Origin: a virus
Virus record (IMG/VR): IMGVR_UViG_3300047476_001570
Location: 1-38,234 of that record
DNA length: 38,234 bases
Reading direction: 5' to 3' (one strand)
The first letter of the stretch is position 1; each line of letters begins with the position of its first letter. The position numbers were made by a program, and so were the translations under genes. Below the pieces are notes generated by a model. It did not search any database. It saw only the letters and a list, made by a program, of their open reading frames with translations, and was not told the origin of the DNA. Below, in pieces: positions 24,642 through 31,883 of this stretch.

Positions 24642-25606
24642 TATTGGTCTTTGAAATTAATTTTTAATTGGTCAAAAGTTAAATAATCAGGAATTTCAAC
24701 TGTACCCATTTTCTTTACTGGTTTGTCCAACGCTTTTGGTTTTGGTTGGTGTTTTGGATTTTTGAATGGGTCTGAAGTTTTAGGTTTTTCTTTAGTACCT
24801 GGTTTAACTACCGGAGGTGCTGTTTTTGTTGCCTGTTCCTCAATATCTTTTTTAGCCTTTGGTTTTGGCTGATGTTTTGGATTCTTAAATGGGTCCATCT
24901 TTCCTGGTTTTTCTTTTTCTTTAGTACCAGGTTTTACTCTTGTTGGAGCCTCTTTTGTTTGTTGTTCCATAGATTCTTTTTTAGAAGAATAAACATTTTT
25001 AAGCGGATTGTCCAACCCATCATTCACAAATCCCATGGTCATATTTGCCATTGGTCTACGAATTATACCTTGTTCTGATAATGTATTAACTAAATCTTTT
25101 TTTGTCATTCTTGGTGAAATGTGTTTTTCAACCATTTTTTCCAAAGCCATTTCAACAATTACTTGGTGTGGATTTTTACCTTCTCTGATATTCTTTTTAA
25201 CATCCATTACACACTTTTCATATTTTTCTTTATCTTCTCTTCCAACCGATGATGTACAAATAGCCCAAGGATTGTATTTTGATTTTTTCTTTTTACCCTC
25301 ACCAATTTCAGTTTCAAACATTCCCATACCATCGGCAGTTGCGTCAGGGTCATTAACAACGTCTACGGTATCATCTTCATCAATTTCTTTTTCGTAAACT
25401 TGGAAAGTTTGTTTTTGACTTTTAAGTTGGTTAATACGATTAGTGTCTGTTTTAGGAACCATTGTTGTTCCAGTACCTTGCTCAGAAATCATTCTGTTAT
25501 GTAATTGATTAACTTGTCCTTCAGACAAATTTTTCAAAAGTTCTTTGGATAATCCAGCTTTAATTAATTGTTGTATTTTATTTTTCATAAACGATTTCTT
25601 TGTCAA
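24641..25606 (-). CDS. Repeat-bearing basic protein with prohead-protease-like sites
   Basis: 321 residues, or 315 if translation starts at the second Met (25588), which gives an N terminus MKNKIQQLIKAGLSKELL like other putative targeting helices and a smaller overlap with the upstream gene. I-S-E followed by Gln (40-43) ends that segment; LSE-Q (177-180) and IEE-Q (255-258) are further possible cut sites. A motif KYNPWAICTSSVGREDKEKY (110-129) with two Cys follows an acidic stretch. Two repeats of about 30 residues (220-251 and 262-291) share VKPGTKEK and DPFKNPKHQPKPKA. Probably an internal or core head protein; the family is unknown. Confidence 0.55.
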   Translation of the reverse strand: MTKKSFMKNKIQQLIKAGLSKELLKNLSEGQVNQLHNRMISEQGTGTTMVPKTDTNRINQLKSQKQTFQVYEKEIDEDDTVDVVNDPDATADGMGMFETEIGEGKKKKSKYNPWAICTSSVGREDKEKYEKCVMDVKKNIREGKNPHQVIVEMALEKMVEKHISPRMTKKDLVNTLSEQGIIRRPMANMTMGFVNDGLDNPLKNVYSSKKESMEQQTKEAPTRVKPGTKEKEKPGKMDPFKNPKHQPKPKAKKDIEEQATKTAPPVVKPGTKEKPKTSDPFKNPKHQPKPKALDKPVKKMGTVEIPDYLTFDQLKINFKDQ

Positions 25607-25976
25607 AATCTAAGATGAGGTCTCTTTCGTACAGTTTATCTTTAACTTTTTCTACGGAGTCTCCGAAACGGAAAACAAGACGAGTCTCATCTTCACAACT
25701 TTCATCTTTCTCCCAGGCTAACGCGATGATATCTTCCATCGCGTCTGTCACTCCCATAAAATCGGAGTTTTGTATAAGTTCTAGTTGGATTGATGTTCTT
25801 TTCAACGTTCCAACCGTTTTTATATATTTTATTTCAGGTGGTTGTGGGTAACCATGTGCTGGTCTTGCATCCCACTCATCACCCCAAACATCAAGTTCAT
25901 CACTAAAGATAAATTCATACATGTTATCTCCTCTATAGTTTGGACCAAGTCCATTAATATAGATTAAATGACTCAT
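25578..25976 (-). CDS. Protein of unknown function, conserved-looking
   Basis: 132 residues, not recognised. Begins MSHLIYINGLGPNYRGDNMY and contains a Trp/Asp/Pro segment (DELDVWGDEWDARPAHGYPQ) and a central amphipathic helix (GVTDAMEDIIALAWEKDES). Negative charge dominates. It overlaps the acidic Met-Asp protein upstream by four bases (ATGA) and the repeat protein downstream by up to 29, so all three are coupled. The place near terminase suggests a head or neck role, with no motif to confirm it. Confidence 0.55.
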   Translation of the reverse strand: MSHLIYINGLGPNYRGDNMYEFIFSDELDVWGDEWDARPAHGYPQPPEIKYIKTVGTLKRTSIQLELIQNSDFMGVTDAMEDIIALAWEKDESCEDETRLVFRFGDSVEKVKDKLYERDLILDFDKEIVYEK

Positions 25977-27232
25977 AGAACTTCACCCTTTGGAGTTACT
26001 CTGATTTGTTCTCCGTTGTGTTCAAACACCAAGTTACTCTTGTTTGTTTTACCAACGAGTTTATAGTTTGAATTTTCTCTTACGATAAATTCAGCAGCTA
26101 ATTCTTGTTCGATAGTCTCTGAAAGTCTTTTAATTGAGCTAACAGCAACTTTTTTTGATTCGTTCAATTTTTGTTTCTTTTCTTTCTTTTCAGATTCTGT
26201 TACTTGAAAATAAGAAGTCAAAACTTTATCAACTTTTGATTCACTGAAAATTTCATCCATCATTGAAGTGATTTTTGAATGAACAACATCTTCTTCAGAC
26301 ATTTCACTTTCCATATCATCACCTTCATACATTTCACTTTCAACAGGTTCTTCCATATCCATATCCATATCCATGTCCATATCCATGTCCATATCTTCTT
26401 CATCATCCATTGAACCCATATCCATATCTGAATCGTAACCAGACTCAGAGTCTTCTTCAAATTTTGCCATGATATCTTCTTGGTCTTCTTCATCAAGTTT
26501 GCTCAAATCCAATGCTGACAATAATGAATTTATTACATACTTAACATCTTCAGAAGTCATTCCAACTGAATCATTCATCATTCTGATTTTTTGACCCAAT
26601 TTACCTGTAAGTTTTTGAATTGTTTTGAAAGTAACTTCCTCTTCCTCACCACCCATTGGTTCCTCTTCAGCACTCATATCAACATCCATATCACCTTCAG
26701 GTGTATCAAGGTCCATATCCATATCCATTTCTTCACCACCATCAAGTGATGCGTCATCTAATGGAGCGTCCATTGAACCAGCCTCAGGTGCTGCTGGAGG
26801 TGTTGGAAGTTCGGGTGCCGCTTCAGGTGCTGGTGCGGGCATCGCTGGTTTAGGAGTCTTTAATGTAAATTTTTTTTGTTCACCTAAATTGAACATAGAA
26901 ATTTCTTCTTCACTTTCAGTTAGTCTGTTTACCTCACCGGCAATCAAATTTAATCTCTTAAGAGCCGCACCATATGAACTATAGAACTTTCTATTTTTCA
27001 TTGGTTCAATGTACTCTAAAGATTCATTGACATTTTTCTTTATTACGTAACCAGATTTTTCTTTTACGATTTCGTACTGATTTCCGTCAGCTAATACTTT
27101 TTCAAACTCAACCCTTGAAGTTTCATTCAAGTTTGATGGTGTGTTCTCTTTGTATCTTGCGATTTCAAGAATTCTGTTTATCTTTTCTTGTCCTTGAAGT
27201 TTTTCACTTCCTATTGGTTTTAAGTCAGCCAT
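25973..27232 (-). CDS. Acidic Met-Asp-repeat protein, possible second scaffold/core protein
   Basis: 419 residues, family unknown. Residues 1-120 are mixed alpha/beta; a Pro/Ala linker (TPKPAMPAPAPEAAPELPTP) follows, then an acidic region rich in Met-Asp (GGEEMDMDMDLDTPEGD; later a run of seven Asp-Met pairs at about 280-294). Helical segments (LTGKLGQKIRMMNDSVGMTS; INSLLSALDLSKLDEED) separate the acidic parts, and the C-terminal 100 residues are basic helix then beta. The layout (helix, Met/Asp acid region, basic end) parallels the scaffold at 15557-17167, which is the reason for the core-protein suggestion. There is no TATTTAT element before the start; it may be read through from 28090. Confidence 0.55.
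   Translation of the reverse strand: MADLKPIGSEKLQGQEKINRILEIARYKENTPSNLNETSRVEFEKVLADGNQYEIVKEKSGYVIKKNVNESLEYIEPMKNRKFYSSYGAALKRLNLIAGEVNRLTESEEEISMFNLGEQKKFTLKTPKPAMPAPAPEAAPELPTPPAAPEAGSMDAPLDDASLDGGEEMDMDMDLDTPEGDMDVDMSAEEEPMGGEEEEVTFKTIQKLTGKLGQKIRMMNDSVGMTSEDVKYVINSLLSALDLSKLDEEDQEDIMAKFEEDSESGYDSDMDMGSMDDEEDMDMDMDMDMDMDMEEPVESEMYEGDDMESEMSEEDVVHSKITSMMDEIFSESKVDKVLTSYFQVTESEKKEKKQKLNESKKVAVSSIKRLSETIEQELAAEFIVRENSNYKLVGKTNKSNLVFEHNGEQIRVTPKGEVL
26352..26393. repeat. Hexanucleotide tandem repeat encoding Asp-Met pairs
   Basis: Seven tandem copies of TCCATR (plus strand) with only A/G changes at the last base. On the coding strand they specify Asp-Met pairs in the acidic protein. Such tracts expand and contract by slippage. 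Confidence 0.85.
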
Positions 27233-27253
27233 TTTTATATTATTTTTGTGTTG

Positions 27254-28090
27254 TTATGAGTTTAGTCCATTAAATCCACCCAATGCTACCGAGTTTTCTT
27301 GTATTACACTTCTTCCTTGAGCATTTGAGTATATAGCGTGTGGTACTGATTCTAATGTTGGTGTTTCACCTGGACACCACTGACATTCAAAATACTCAGT
27401 ACCTGCGGACAATGCATACATACTTGGTGTAACTGTCGGAGTCTGTGTTGGTGTTGGAGTATTAGTTGCAGTTTTTGTTGGTGTTAACGTATTAGTCGCA
27501 GTCACACTTGGCGTTACCGTATTTGTCGGTGTTACCGTTGGTGTTTGAGTATTTGTTGGTGTTACCGTTGGTGTAACTGTTTGAGTATTAGTCATAGTCA
27601 CACTTGGAGTTACCGTAGGTGTACTAGTTGGTGTCTTTGTTATTGTTACACTTGGAGTTACTGTGTTAGTTGGTGTAACTGTTGGTGTTTGAGTTAAAGT
27701 TGGTGTTGGGGTTTTTGTTTGTGTTACAGACGGAGTTGGTGTGTTTGTACCAGTCACAGACGGAGTTGGTGTATTAGTCTGAGTCTGAGTTAAAGTTGGT
27801 GTTGGTGTCTTTGTAGGTGTTTGAGTTAAAGTTGGTGTTGGTGTTGGTGTTGTTGCAGTTTCACAACTTGCACAGTCAGCATAACCATCAACACTTACAA
27901 CAGAAACATCTGTAGGACCACTAGTTATTGATTGAACGGTGTAACACCCAGCAGGTGGTTCTTCGCCAGGTCCACACACAGGGCATGTAAATGTTAAATA
28001 GTATACATTGTTACCAATTACAGGAAATGAATCAAAATCAACAACATATGTCTGTAATGAGGTACAACCGGATATAGTTCTAATTGCCAT
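27254..28090 (-). CDS. Thr/Pro-repeat virion-type protein with CxxC pairs
   Basis: 278 residues. Residues 1-78 form a Cys-bearing domain with CPVC (36-39), C49 and CASC (73-76); residues 79-226 are a low-complexity array of TPTxTxTxTP-type units; a C-terminal domain follows with CQWC and a Gly/Asn-rich end. There is no signal peptide. Thr/Pro stalks are usual in fibres and surface decorations, and Thr-rich arrays are frequent O-glycosylation targets, which may link it to the two glycosyltransferases (inference). It has a TATTTATA element ten bases upstream, so it is late. The repeat array makes the length variable between relatives. Confidence 0.6.
   Translation of the reverse strand: MAIRTISGCTSLQTYVVDFDSFPVIGNNVYYLTFTCPVCGPGEEPPAGCYTVQSITSGPTDVSVVSVDGYADCASCETATTPTPTPTLTQTPTKTPTPTLTQTQTNTPTPSVTGTNTPTPSVTQTKTPTPTLTQTPTVTPTNTVTPSVTITKTPTSTPTVTPSVTMTNTQTVTPTVTPTNTQTPTVTPTNTVTPSVTATNTLTPTKTATNTPTPTQTPTVTPSMYALSAGTEYFECQWCPGETPTLESVPHAIYSNAQGRSVIQENSVALGGFNGLNS
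27423..27860 (-). repeat. Degenerate Thr/Pro-coding repeat array
   Basis: About 440 bases of short degenerate units built on GTTGGTGT and GTATTnGT (plus strand), coding for TPT-type residues. Units of 12-30 bases recur without conserved spacers, so it is a coding repeat and not a CRISPR array. Confidence 0.75.
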
Positions 28091-28100
28091 AATTTTACTA

Positions 28101-28108
28101 TATAAATA
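28101..28108 (-). promoter_or_regulatory. Putative late promoter element TATTTATA (minus strand)
   Basis: On the minus strand TATTTATA lies ten bases before the ATG at 28090 of the Thr/Pro-repeat gene, in the 42-base gap. Confidence 0.55.
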
Positions 28109-28132
28109 TACGAATAATACTAAATTGTTGAA

Positions 28133-28885
28133 TTATTCTGTATTCTTAGTTTCTATTGATAATTCTTTATCCATAAGTTTATTTTTGAAATCAAAAAGTT
28201 TATCAATATAACCGTTTCTTCTAAGAACTTTGAACACCAAATTTTCATAAGAAAACTCACCTTCTTTTTCTAATCCTGAACTTCTATATTTTTTTAATTT
28301 CTCCTTAAAACTGTCAATATACTTAACAGCACTATCATAATCCGTTTCTTTGGCAGCTTCCATAACCGAATCAATCTTATCCATCATTGATTGGGCTTTG
28401 TTTTTTAACATTTCTTTATCAACTTTTACATCTTCTTTAACAGGTTTTTCAACCCATTCATCAAAAAGAACTGAATATACACCAGTAGAAAAATGTTTTT
28501 CATTTACATCTTCAGCATAGAGTTCAACTTCATATCCTTTTACGGTGATGTCATGTGTTGTATTAAATAATGTTTTCTTTAATTGGAATAGTTCTTTATA
28601 CACCTCTTTATCCTCATCATCAAACTGATTGAAGTCAACATATAAATGTAGGTCAATATCAGAAAATTTTGACCAGTTGTAATTTGCCAACGAACCCGTA
28701 AATCTTATATCATCCACAAACAAATCTTCACCCAAAAAATCCATGAATTCTCCGGCAATCATTAATAACGCTTTTCTAATTTGTGGCTTTAATTTTGGTG
28801 TATCACCAGCTGCGTCATCCCATATTTTTTGGTTTAACTCATCATGTGTACCAAAAGAAGATAATATTTCGTAGTACTTATCCAT
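28133..28885 (-). CDS. Nucleotidyltransferase-fold protein (pol-beta superfamily)
   Basis: 250 residues. RFTGSLANYNWSKFSDIDLH (61-80) contains the superfamily signature: GS (64-65), then after ten residues DID (76-78), the two metal-binding Asp residues; a third acidic position may be E120 or so in YEVELYAEDV. The C-terminal half is helical and Lys/Glu-rich. Members transfer nucleotides to proteins, antibiotics or RNA ends; the small two-Asp type resembles the MNT-like group. Target unknown. The TATTTATT element four bases upstream puts it with late genes, so it could act inside virions or late in infection. Confidence 0.65.
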   Translation of the reverse strand: MDKYYEILSSFGTHDELNQKIWDDAAGDTPKLKPQIRKALLMIAGEFMDFLGEDLFVDDIRFTGSLANYNWSKFSDIDLHLYVDFNQFDDEDKEVYKELFQLKKTLFNTTHDITVKGYEVELYAEDVNEKHFSTGVYSVLFDEWVEKPVKEDVKVDKEMLKNKAQSMMDKIDSVMEAAKETDYDSAVKYIDSFKEKLKKYRSSGLEKEGEFSYENLVFKVLRRNGYIDKLFDFKNKLMDKELSIETKNTE

Positions 28886-28889
28886 CTTT

Positions 28890-28897
28890 AATAAATA
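28890..28897 (-). promoter_or_regulatory. Putative late promoter element TATTTATT (minus strand)
   Basis: On the minus strand TATTTATT lies four bases before the ATG at 28885 of the nucleotidyltransferase gene. Confidence 0.5.
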
Positions 28898-28909
28898 CTA
28901 CGAAATTGA

Positions 28910-29155
28910 TTAAGGTAATTTTTTGTATTTATATACCTTAGAAATTTTTGAGTTAAAAAATTTTCCTTGTGATTCTGACAATCTAAATGCTGCGTACACA
29001 TCATGTGGAACCTTCTCATATTCATATTGAGTGCCGTTTTTGAATTCAGCAATTAATGAATTATCCGCAGTATCATAAGTTGTTTTAACTAAGTTGGTAG
29101 AATCAATCTCATTGATGATTTTAGTACCTTCGATTTTTTGATGTTTTACTCCCAT
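28910..29155 (-). CDS. KTSC-domain protein
   Basis: 81 residues. The pattern VKTTYDTADNSLIAEFKNGT, YEYEKVPHDVYAAF, SQGKFFNSKISKVYKYKKL is that of the KTSC domain (named for fusion to lysyl-tRNA synthetases): two strands, then YxYxxVPxxVY, then a Ser-x-Gly-Lys-x-Phe helix. Its role is unknown; it is often found alone in phages. A TATTTATG element five bases before the ATG and a terminator just upstream mark it as its own unit. Confidence 0.75.
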   Translation of the reverse strand: MGVKHQKIEGTKIINEIDSTNLVKTTYDTADNSLIAEFKNGTQYEYEKVPHDVYAAFRLSESQGKFFNSKISKVYKYKKLP

Positions 29156-29160
29156 AATAG

Positions 29161-29168
29161 CATAAATA
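29161..29168 (-). promoter_or_regulatory. Putative late promoter element TATTTATG (minus strand)
   Basis: On the minus strand TATTTATG lies five bases before the ATG at 29155 and directly after the upstream terminator. Confidence 0.5.
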
Positions 29169-29172
29169 TAAA

Positions 29173-29200
29173 AAACCCCCGAGATTAGTCGAGGGTTTAT
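29173..29200 (-). terminator. Intrinsic terminator of the UVR-motif gene
   Basis: On the minus strand AAACCCTCGA pairs with TCGGGGGTTT (one U-G pair), followed by six T. It separates the UVR gene from the KTSC gene. Confidence 0.8.
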
Positions 29201-29203
29201 TTG

Positions 29204-29656
29204 TTAGGGTTTCATTTTTCGTAATTGGTCTCGAAGTTCAATTGCTTTTTCAAAGTCTTGTTTTTCGATACATTCTTTTAGTTCGTCTTCAACTTTTTTG
29301 ATTTCCTCTTGGTCTCTTTCGAAGTTTTTGATTTTGTCTCTCAAATAAATTGCCAAATGGAAATCTTCTTTTTCAACAGCTTTGTCAAGTTGTTGTTTTA
29401 ATGATTCTAAAGAACTTTCATTCTTCTTTTGTTTTTTAGGTGAACCCATAGAACCTGTGGTTACAATGTAAGTAATTCTACCATCAGGAGATGAAAAGGT
29501 TTCTTTTTCCCAATCCATACCTTCGTGGGTACCAGTTTCAGTTTTACGTTCCAATGAACTTCTGAAGTTAGGGTCAAATTCACCAAACATTTCGTTAATT
29601 TCATCCATCATCTGTTTAAGAGATTTTCTGTTGTTGTTTCCAAATAAGTCAAACAT
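29204..29656 (-). CDS. Twin UVR-motif protein, possible ClpC partner
   Basis: 150 residues. The C-terminal half has two UVR (UvrB/UvrC) motifs: LKQQLDKAVEKEDFHLAIYL (86-105, then RDKI) and LKECIEKQDFEKAIELRDQL (126-145). UVR motifs are helical hairpins that pair with other UVR motifs; they occur in UvrB, UvrC, the ClpC middle domain and ClpC partners such as McsA. The N-terminal half (MFDLFGNNNRKSLKQMMDEI; TFSSPDGRITYIVTTGSMGS) has one small beta region and no Cys, so the McsA zinc fingers are absent. The gene is divergent from a ClpC-like gene that itself carries a UVR-like stretch, hence the adaptor suggestion (inference). A TATTTATG element lies 38 bases upstream. Confidence 0.68.
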   Translation of the reverse strand: MFDLFGNNNRKSLKQMMDEINEMFGEFDPNFRSSLERKTETGTHEGMDWEKETFSSPDGRITYIVTTGSMGSPKKQKKNESSLESLKQQLDKAVEKEDFHLAIYLRDKIKNFERDQEEIKKVEDELKECIEKQDFEKAIELRDQLRKMKP

Positions 29657-29681
29657 ATTTTTTTATTTTAGTTTTTTTGTT

Positions 29682-29702
29682 TATCTTTGTAAAACATAAA
29701 TA
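29682..29702. promoter_or_regulatory. Divergent promoter elements upstream of the UVR gene
   Basis: The minus strand has TATTTATG at 29695-29702, 38 bases before the UVR gene start. The plus strand has TATCTTTG at 29682-29689, a host-type -7 box without a clear TTG; it would read through a six-codon ORF (MPNQLL, from 29711) towards the Clp gene. Confidence 0.35.
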
Positions 29703-29726
29703 CAAAATTATGCCAAATCAATTATT

Positions 29727-29762
29727 ATGACATATTGTCATATACTAATGACAAATTGTCAG
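29727..29762. promoter_or_regulatory. Tandem palindromic operator upstream of the Clp promoter
   Basis: ATGACATATTGTCAT (29727-29741) is a perfect palindrome around a three-base centre, and ATGACAAATTGTCAG (29748-29762) is a second copy with one outer mismatch. The copies are 21 bases apart, two helical turns, on the same face of DNA. They end two bases before the -33 TTG of the Clp promoter. This is the layout of a dimeric repressor or activator site; the regulator is not in the window. Confidence 0.6.
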
Positions 29763-29764
29763 TA

Positions 29765-29794
29765 TTGGTTTTTGGTAAAGAAGTTGTATATTTG
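29765..29794 (+). promoter_or_regulatory. Host-type promoter of the Clp gene
   Basis: TTG at 29765-29767 and TATATTTG at 29787-29794 are 19 bases apart, a full match to the Bacteroidota consensus. Transcription should start near 29800, about 15 bases before the ATG. Confidence 0.8.
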
Positions 29795-29815
29795 TAACAT
29801 AAATAAAAAACGACT

Positions 29816-31810
29816 ATGATAGATTCTATTGATAACAACGAAGGTACACAGAAGTCAAAACGTAAATCAGGTGGAACTCCTGTTTTAGATAACTTCTCAA
29901 AGGACCTAATCAAAATGGCTGCCGAGGGTAAATTGGACCCTGTGATTGGTAGAGAGATGGAAATTAATCGTATTGCCCAAATTCTTTCTCGTAGAAAGAA
30001 AAACAACCCAATCATCATTGGTGAACCAGGTTGTGGTAAAACAGCGATTGTGGAAGGTCTTGCCATGAAAATTTACAACGGGGATTGTCCTCGTAACCTA
30101 AAAGACAAACGCATTGTTCTTTTGGACTTAACATCAATTGTTGCTGGTACAAAGTATCGTGGACAATTTGAAGAACGTATGAAAGTGATTATTGAAGAGT
30201 TGAGTGAGAATCCTGACATTGTAATCTTCATTGATGAAATCCACACATTGGTAGGTGCTGGTAATTCATCAGGTTCAATGGACGGTTCAAACATTTTCAA
30301 ACCAGCTCTTGCTCGTGGTGAAATCCAATGTATCGGAGCAACCACTTTGGATGAATACCGTACAAACTTTGAAAAGGATGGAGCTCTTGAGCGTCGTTTC
30401 CAAAAGGTTGTGGTTGATTCTCCAAATAAAGAAGAAACCCTGAAGATTATTACCAACGTAAAAGACAAGTATGAAGAATACCACAAAGTAACATATTCAC
30501 CTGAAGTATTGGAAATGTGTGTGAGCTTGGCTGACCGTTATATCACTGACCGTGAGTTCCCTGATAAAGCATTTGACATCATGGATGAGGTTGGTGCTCG
30601 TTCTCAGGTGGAAGTTAAAGTTCCTGAATCAATTGAAATTCTACGTCAAAAGGCTAAAGAACTTCAACAACAAAAAATCAATGTTGTTAAATCTCAACAA
30701 TTTGAAGAAGCTGCAGCAATTCGTGATAAAGAAAAGAAATTGTTGGACCGTTTGGAACTTGAAAAGAGAAAGTTTGAAGAAGAACAAGCGGCAAACCGTA
30801 AAGAGATTGACCCTGAGTTGGTATTAACGGTTGTATCTTCAATGACCAAGATTCCTGTAAACAAATTGTCTACTGATGATAAAACATCTTTGGTTGGTTT
30901 GGAAAAATCTTTACAACAAGATGTAATTGGACAAGAAGAAGCGGTTACCAAAATTGCCAAAGCAATCCGTAGAAATCGTTTGGGTATCAAAGACCCGAAT
31001 AAACCAATCGGTTCGTTCATCTTCTTGGGTTCAACAGGTGTGGGTAAAACTCACTTGGCAAAACAATTGGCTAAACAAATCTTTGGTTCGGTGGATAATC
31101 TTATCCGTGTGGACATGAGTGAGTACCAAGAGAAACATACCATCTCTCGTTTGATTGGTTCCCCTCCAGGTTATGTGGGTTATGAAGAAGGGGGACAGTT
31201 AACCGAACAGGTTAAGAACAAACCTTACTCTGTAATTTTGTTTGATGAGGTTGAGAAGGCAAACAAAGAAATCTTCCACACACTTCTTCAGATGTTGGAT
31301 GAGGGTCACCTTACCGATTCTTTGGGTAGAAAAATTAACTTCAAGAATTGTTTGATTATTATGACATCAAACATCGGGGTCAAGAAACTTCAAGATTTTG
31401 GAACAGGTATTGGTTTCTCAAGTAACGCATATTCTAACGAAGAGCAGAAAAAAGAAATCTTGAAGAAGGAAATGAAAAACTACTTCTCACCTGAGTTCTT
31501 GAACCGTATTGATGATACAATCGTGTTTAATTCTTTGACTGAAGAATCCATCAAACAAATTGTTAATATTGAATTGACAAAATTGATGAAACGTTTGGGT
31601 GAATTGAAACTTGTATTCAAGTTTGATGATAAGTTGGTATCTCACATTTCCAAAGTTGGTTTTGATGATACCTACGGAGCACGTCCAATCAAAAGGGCTA
31701 TTCAGGACCAAGTTGAAGATTTGATATCAGAAGAAGTCCTTAATGGGAATGTGGTTGAGGGTAAACAATATACCCTATCAATCAAGACTGATAAAGTGGT
31801 AATTAAATAA
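29816..31810 (+). CDS. ClpC-type AAA+ unfoldase lacking the N domain
   Basis: 664 residues with two AAA+ modules. D1: GTPVLDNFSKDL (20-31), Walker A GEPGCGKT (69-76), Walker B IVIFIDEIHT (135-144). Middle domain (270-330) short, as in ClpC, with a UVR-like stretch KSQQFEEAAAIRDKEKKLL (292-310). D2: Walker A GSTGVGKT (405-412), Walker B ILFDEVEKA (474-482), and GTGIGFSS (529-536), the IGF/VGF loop that docks ClpP. ClpC proteins are normally 810-860 residues; the missing part is the N-terminal substrate/adaptor domain. No clpP is in the window, so it would use host ClpP or act alone. Arg codons are often CGT, unlike the AGA-rich neighbours, which suggests later acquisition from a bacterium. Confidence 0.88.
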   Translation: MIDSIDNNEGTQKSKRKSGGTPVLDNFSKDLIKMAAEGKLDPVIGREMEINRIAQILSRRKKNNPIIIGEPGCGKTAIVEGLAMKIYNGDCPRNLKDKRIVLLDLTSIVAGTKYRGQFEERMKVIIEELSENPDIVIFIDEIHTLVGAGNSSGSMDGSNIFKPALARGEIQCIGATTLDEYRTNFEKDGALERRFQKVVVDSPNKEETLKIITNVKDKYEEYHKVTYSPEVLEMCVSLADRYITDREFPDKAFDIMDEVGARSQVEVKVPESIEILRQKAKELQQQKINVVKSQQFEEAAAIRDKEKKLLDRLELEKRKFEEEQAANRKEIDPELVLTVVSSMTKIPVNKLSTDDKTSLVGLEKSLQQDVIGQEEAVTKIAKAIRRNRLGIKDPNKPIGSFIFLGSTGVGKTHLAKQLAKQIFGSVDNLIRVDMSEYQEKHTISRLIGSPPGYVGYEEGGQLTEQVKNKPYSVILFDEVEKANKEIFHTLLQMLDEGHLTDSLGRKINFKNCLIIMTSNIGVKKLQDFGTGIGFSSNAYSNEEQKKEILKKEMKNYFSPEFLNRIDDTIVFNSLTEESIKQIVNIELTKLMKRLGELKLVFKFDDKLVSHISKVGFDDTYGARPIKRAIQDQVEDLISEEVLNGNVVEGKQYTLSIKTDKVVIK

Positions 31811-31838
31811 AAAATGGGGTCAATGACCCCATTTTTTT
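31811..31838 (+). terminator. Terminator of the Clp gene
   Basis: AAAATGGGGTCA (31811-31822) and TGACCCCATTTT (31824-31835) form a long stem followed by eight T, directly after the stop codon. Confidence 0.85.
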
Positions 31839-31858
31839 TATAAAGTTATAAGCATAAA

Positions 31859-31880
31859 AAAAGGGTCGTTAGACCCTTTT
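31859..31880 (-). terminator. Terminator of the peptidase gene
   Basis: AAAAGGGTC (31859-31867) and GACCCTTTT (31872-31880) with a four-base loop; the minus strand continues in T. It insulates the two convergent genes. Confidence 0.8.
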
Positions 31881-31883
31881 CTT

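Noticed and set aside
26260-26500. Alternative frames rich in Trp or Tyr/Pro over the Met-Asp repeat
   Set aside because: They are out-of-frame readings of the same hexanucleotide repeat.
27423-27860. CRISPR-like repeat array
   Set aside because: Units are degenerate, without fixed-length unique spacers, and keep one reading frame throughout.
29687-29728. Six-codon ORF MPNQLL as a gene
   Set aside because: Too short to support as a gene; mentioned only as part of the regulatory gap.
30073-31711. Minus-strand frames opposite the Clp gene
   Set aside because: They are shadows of a strongly conserved ATPase gene and show no independent motifs.
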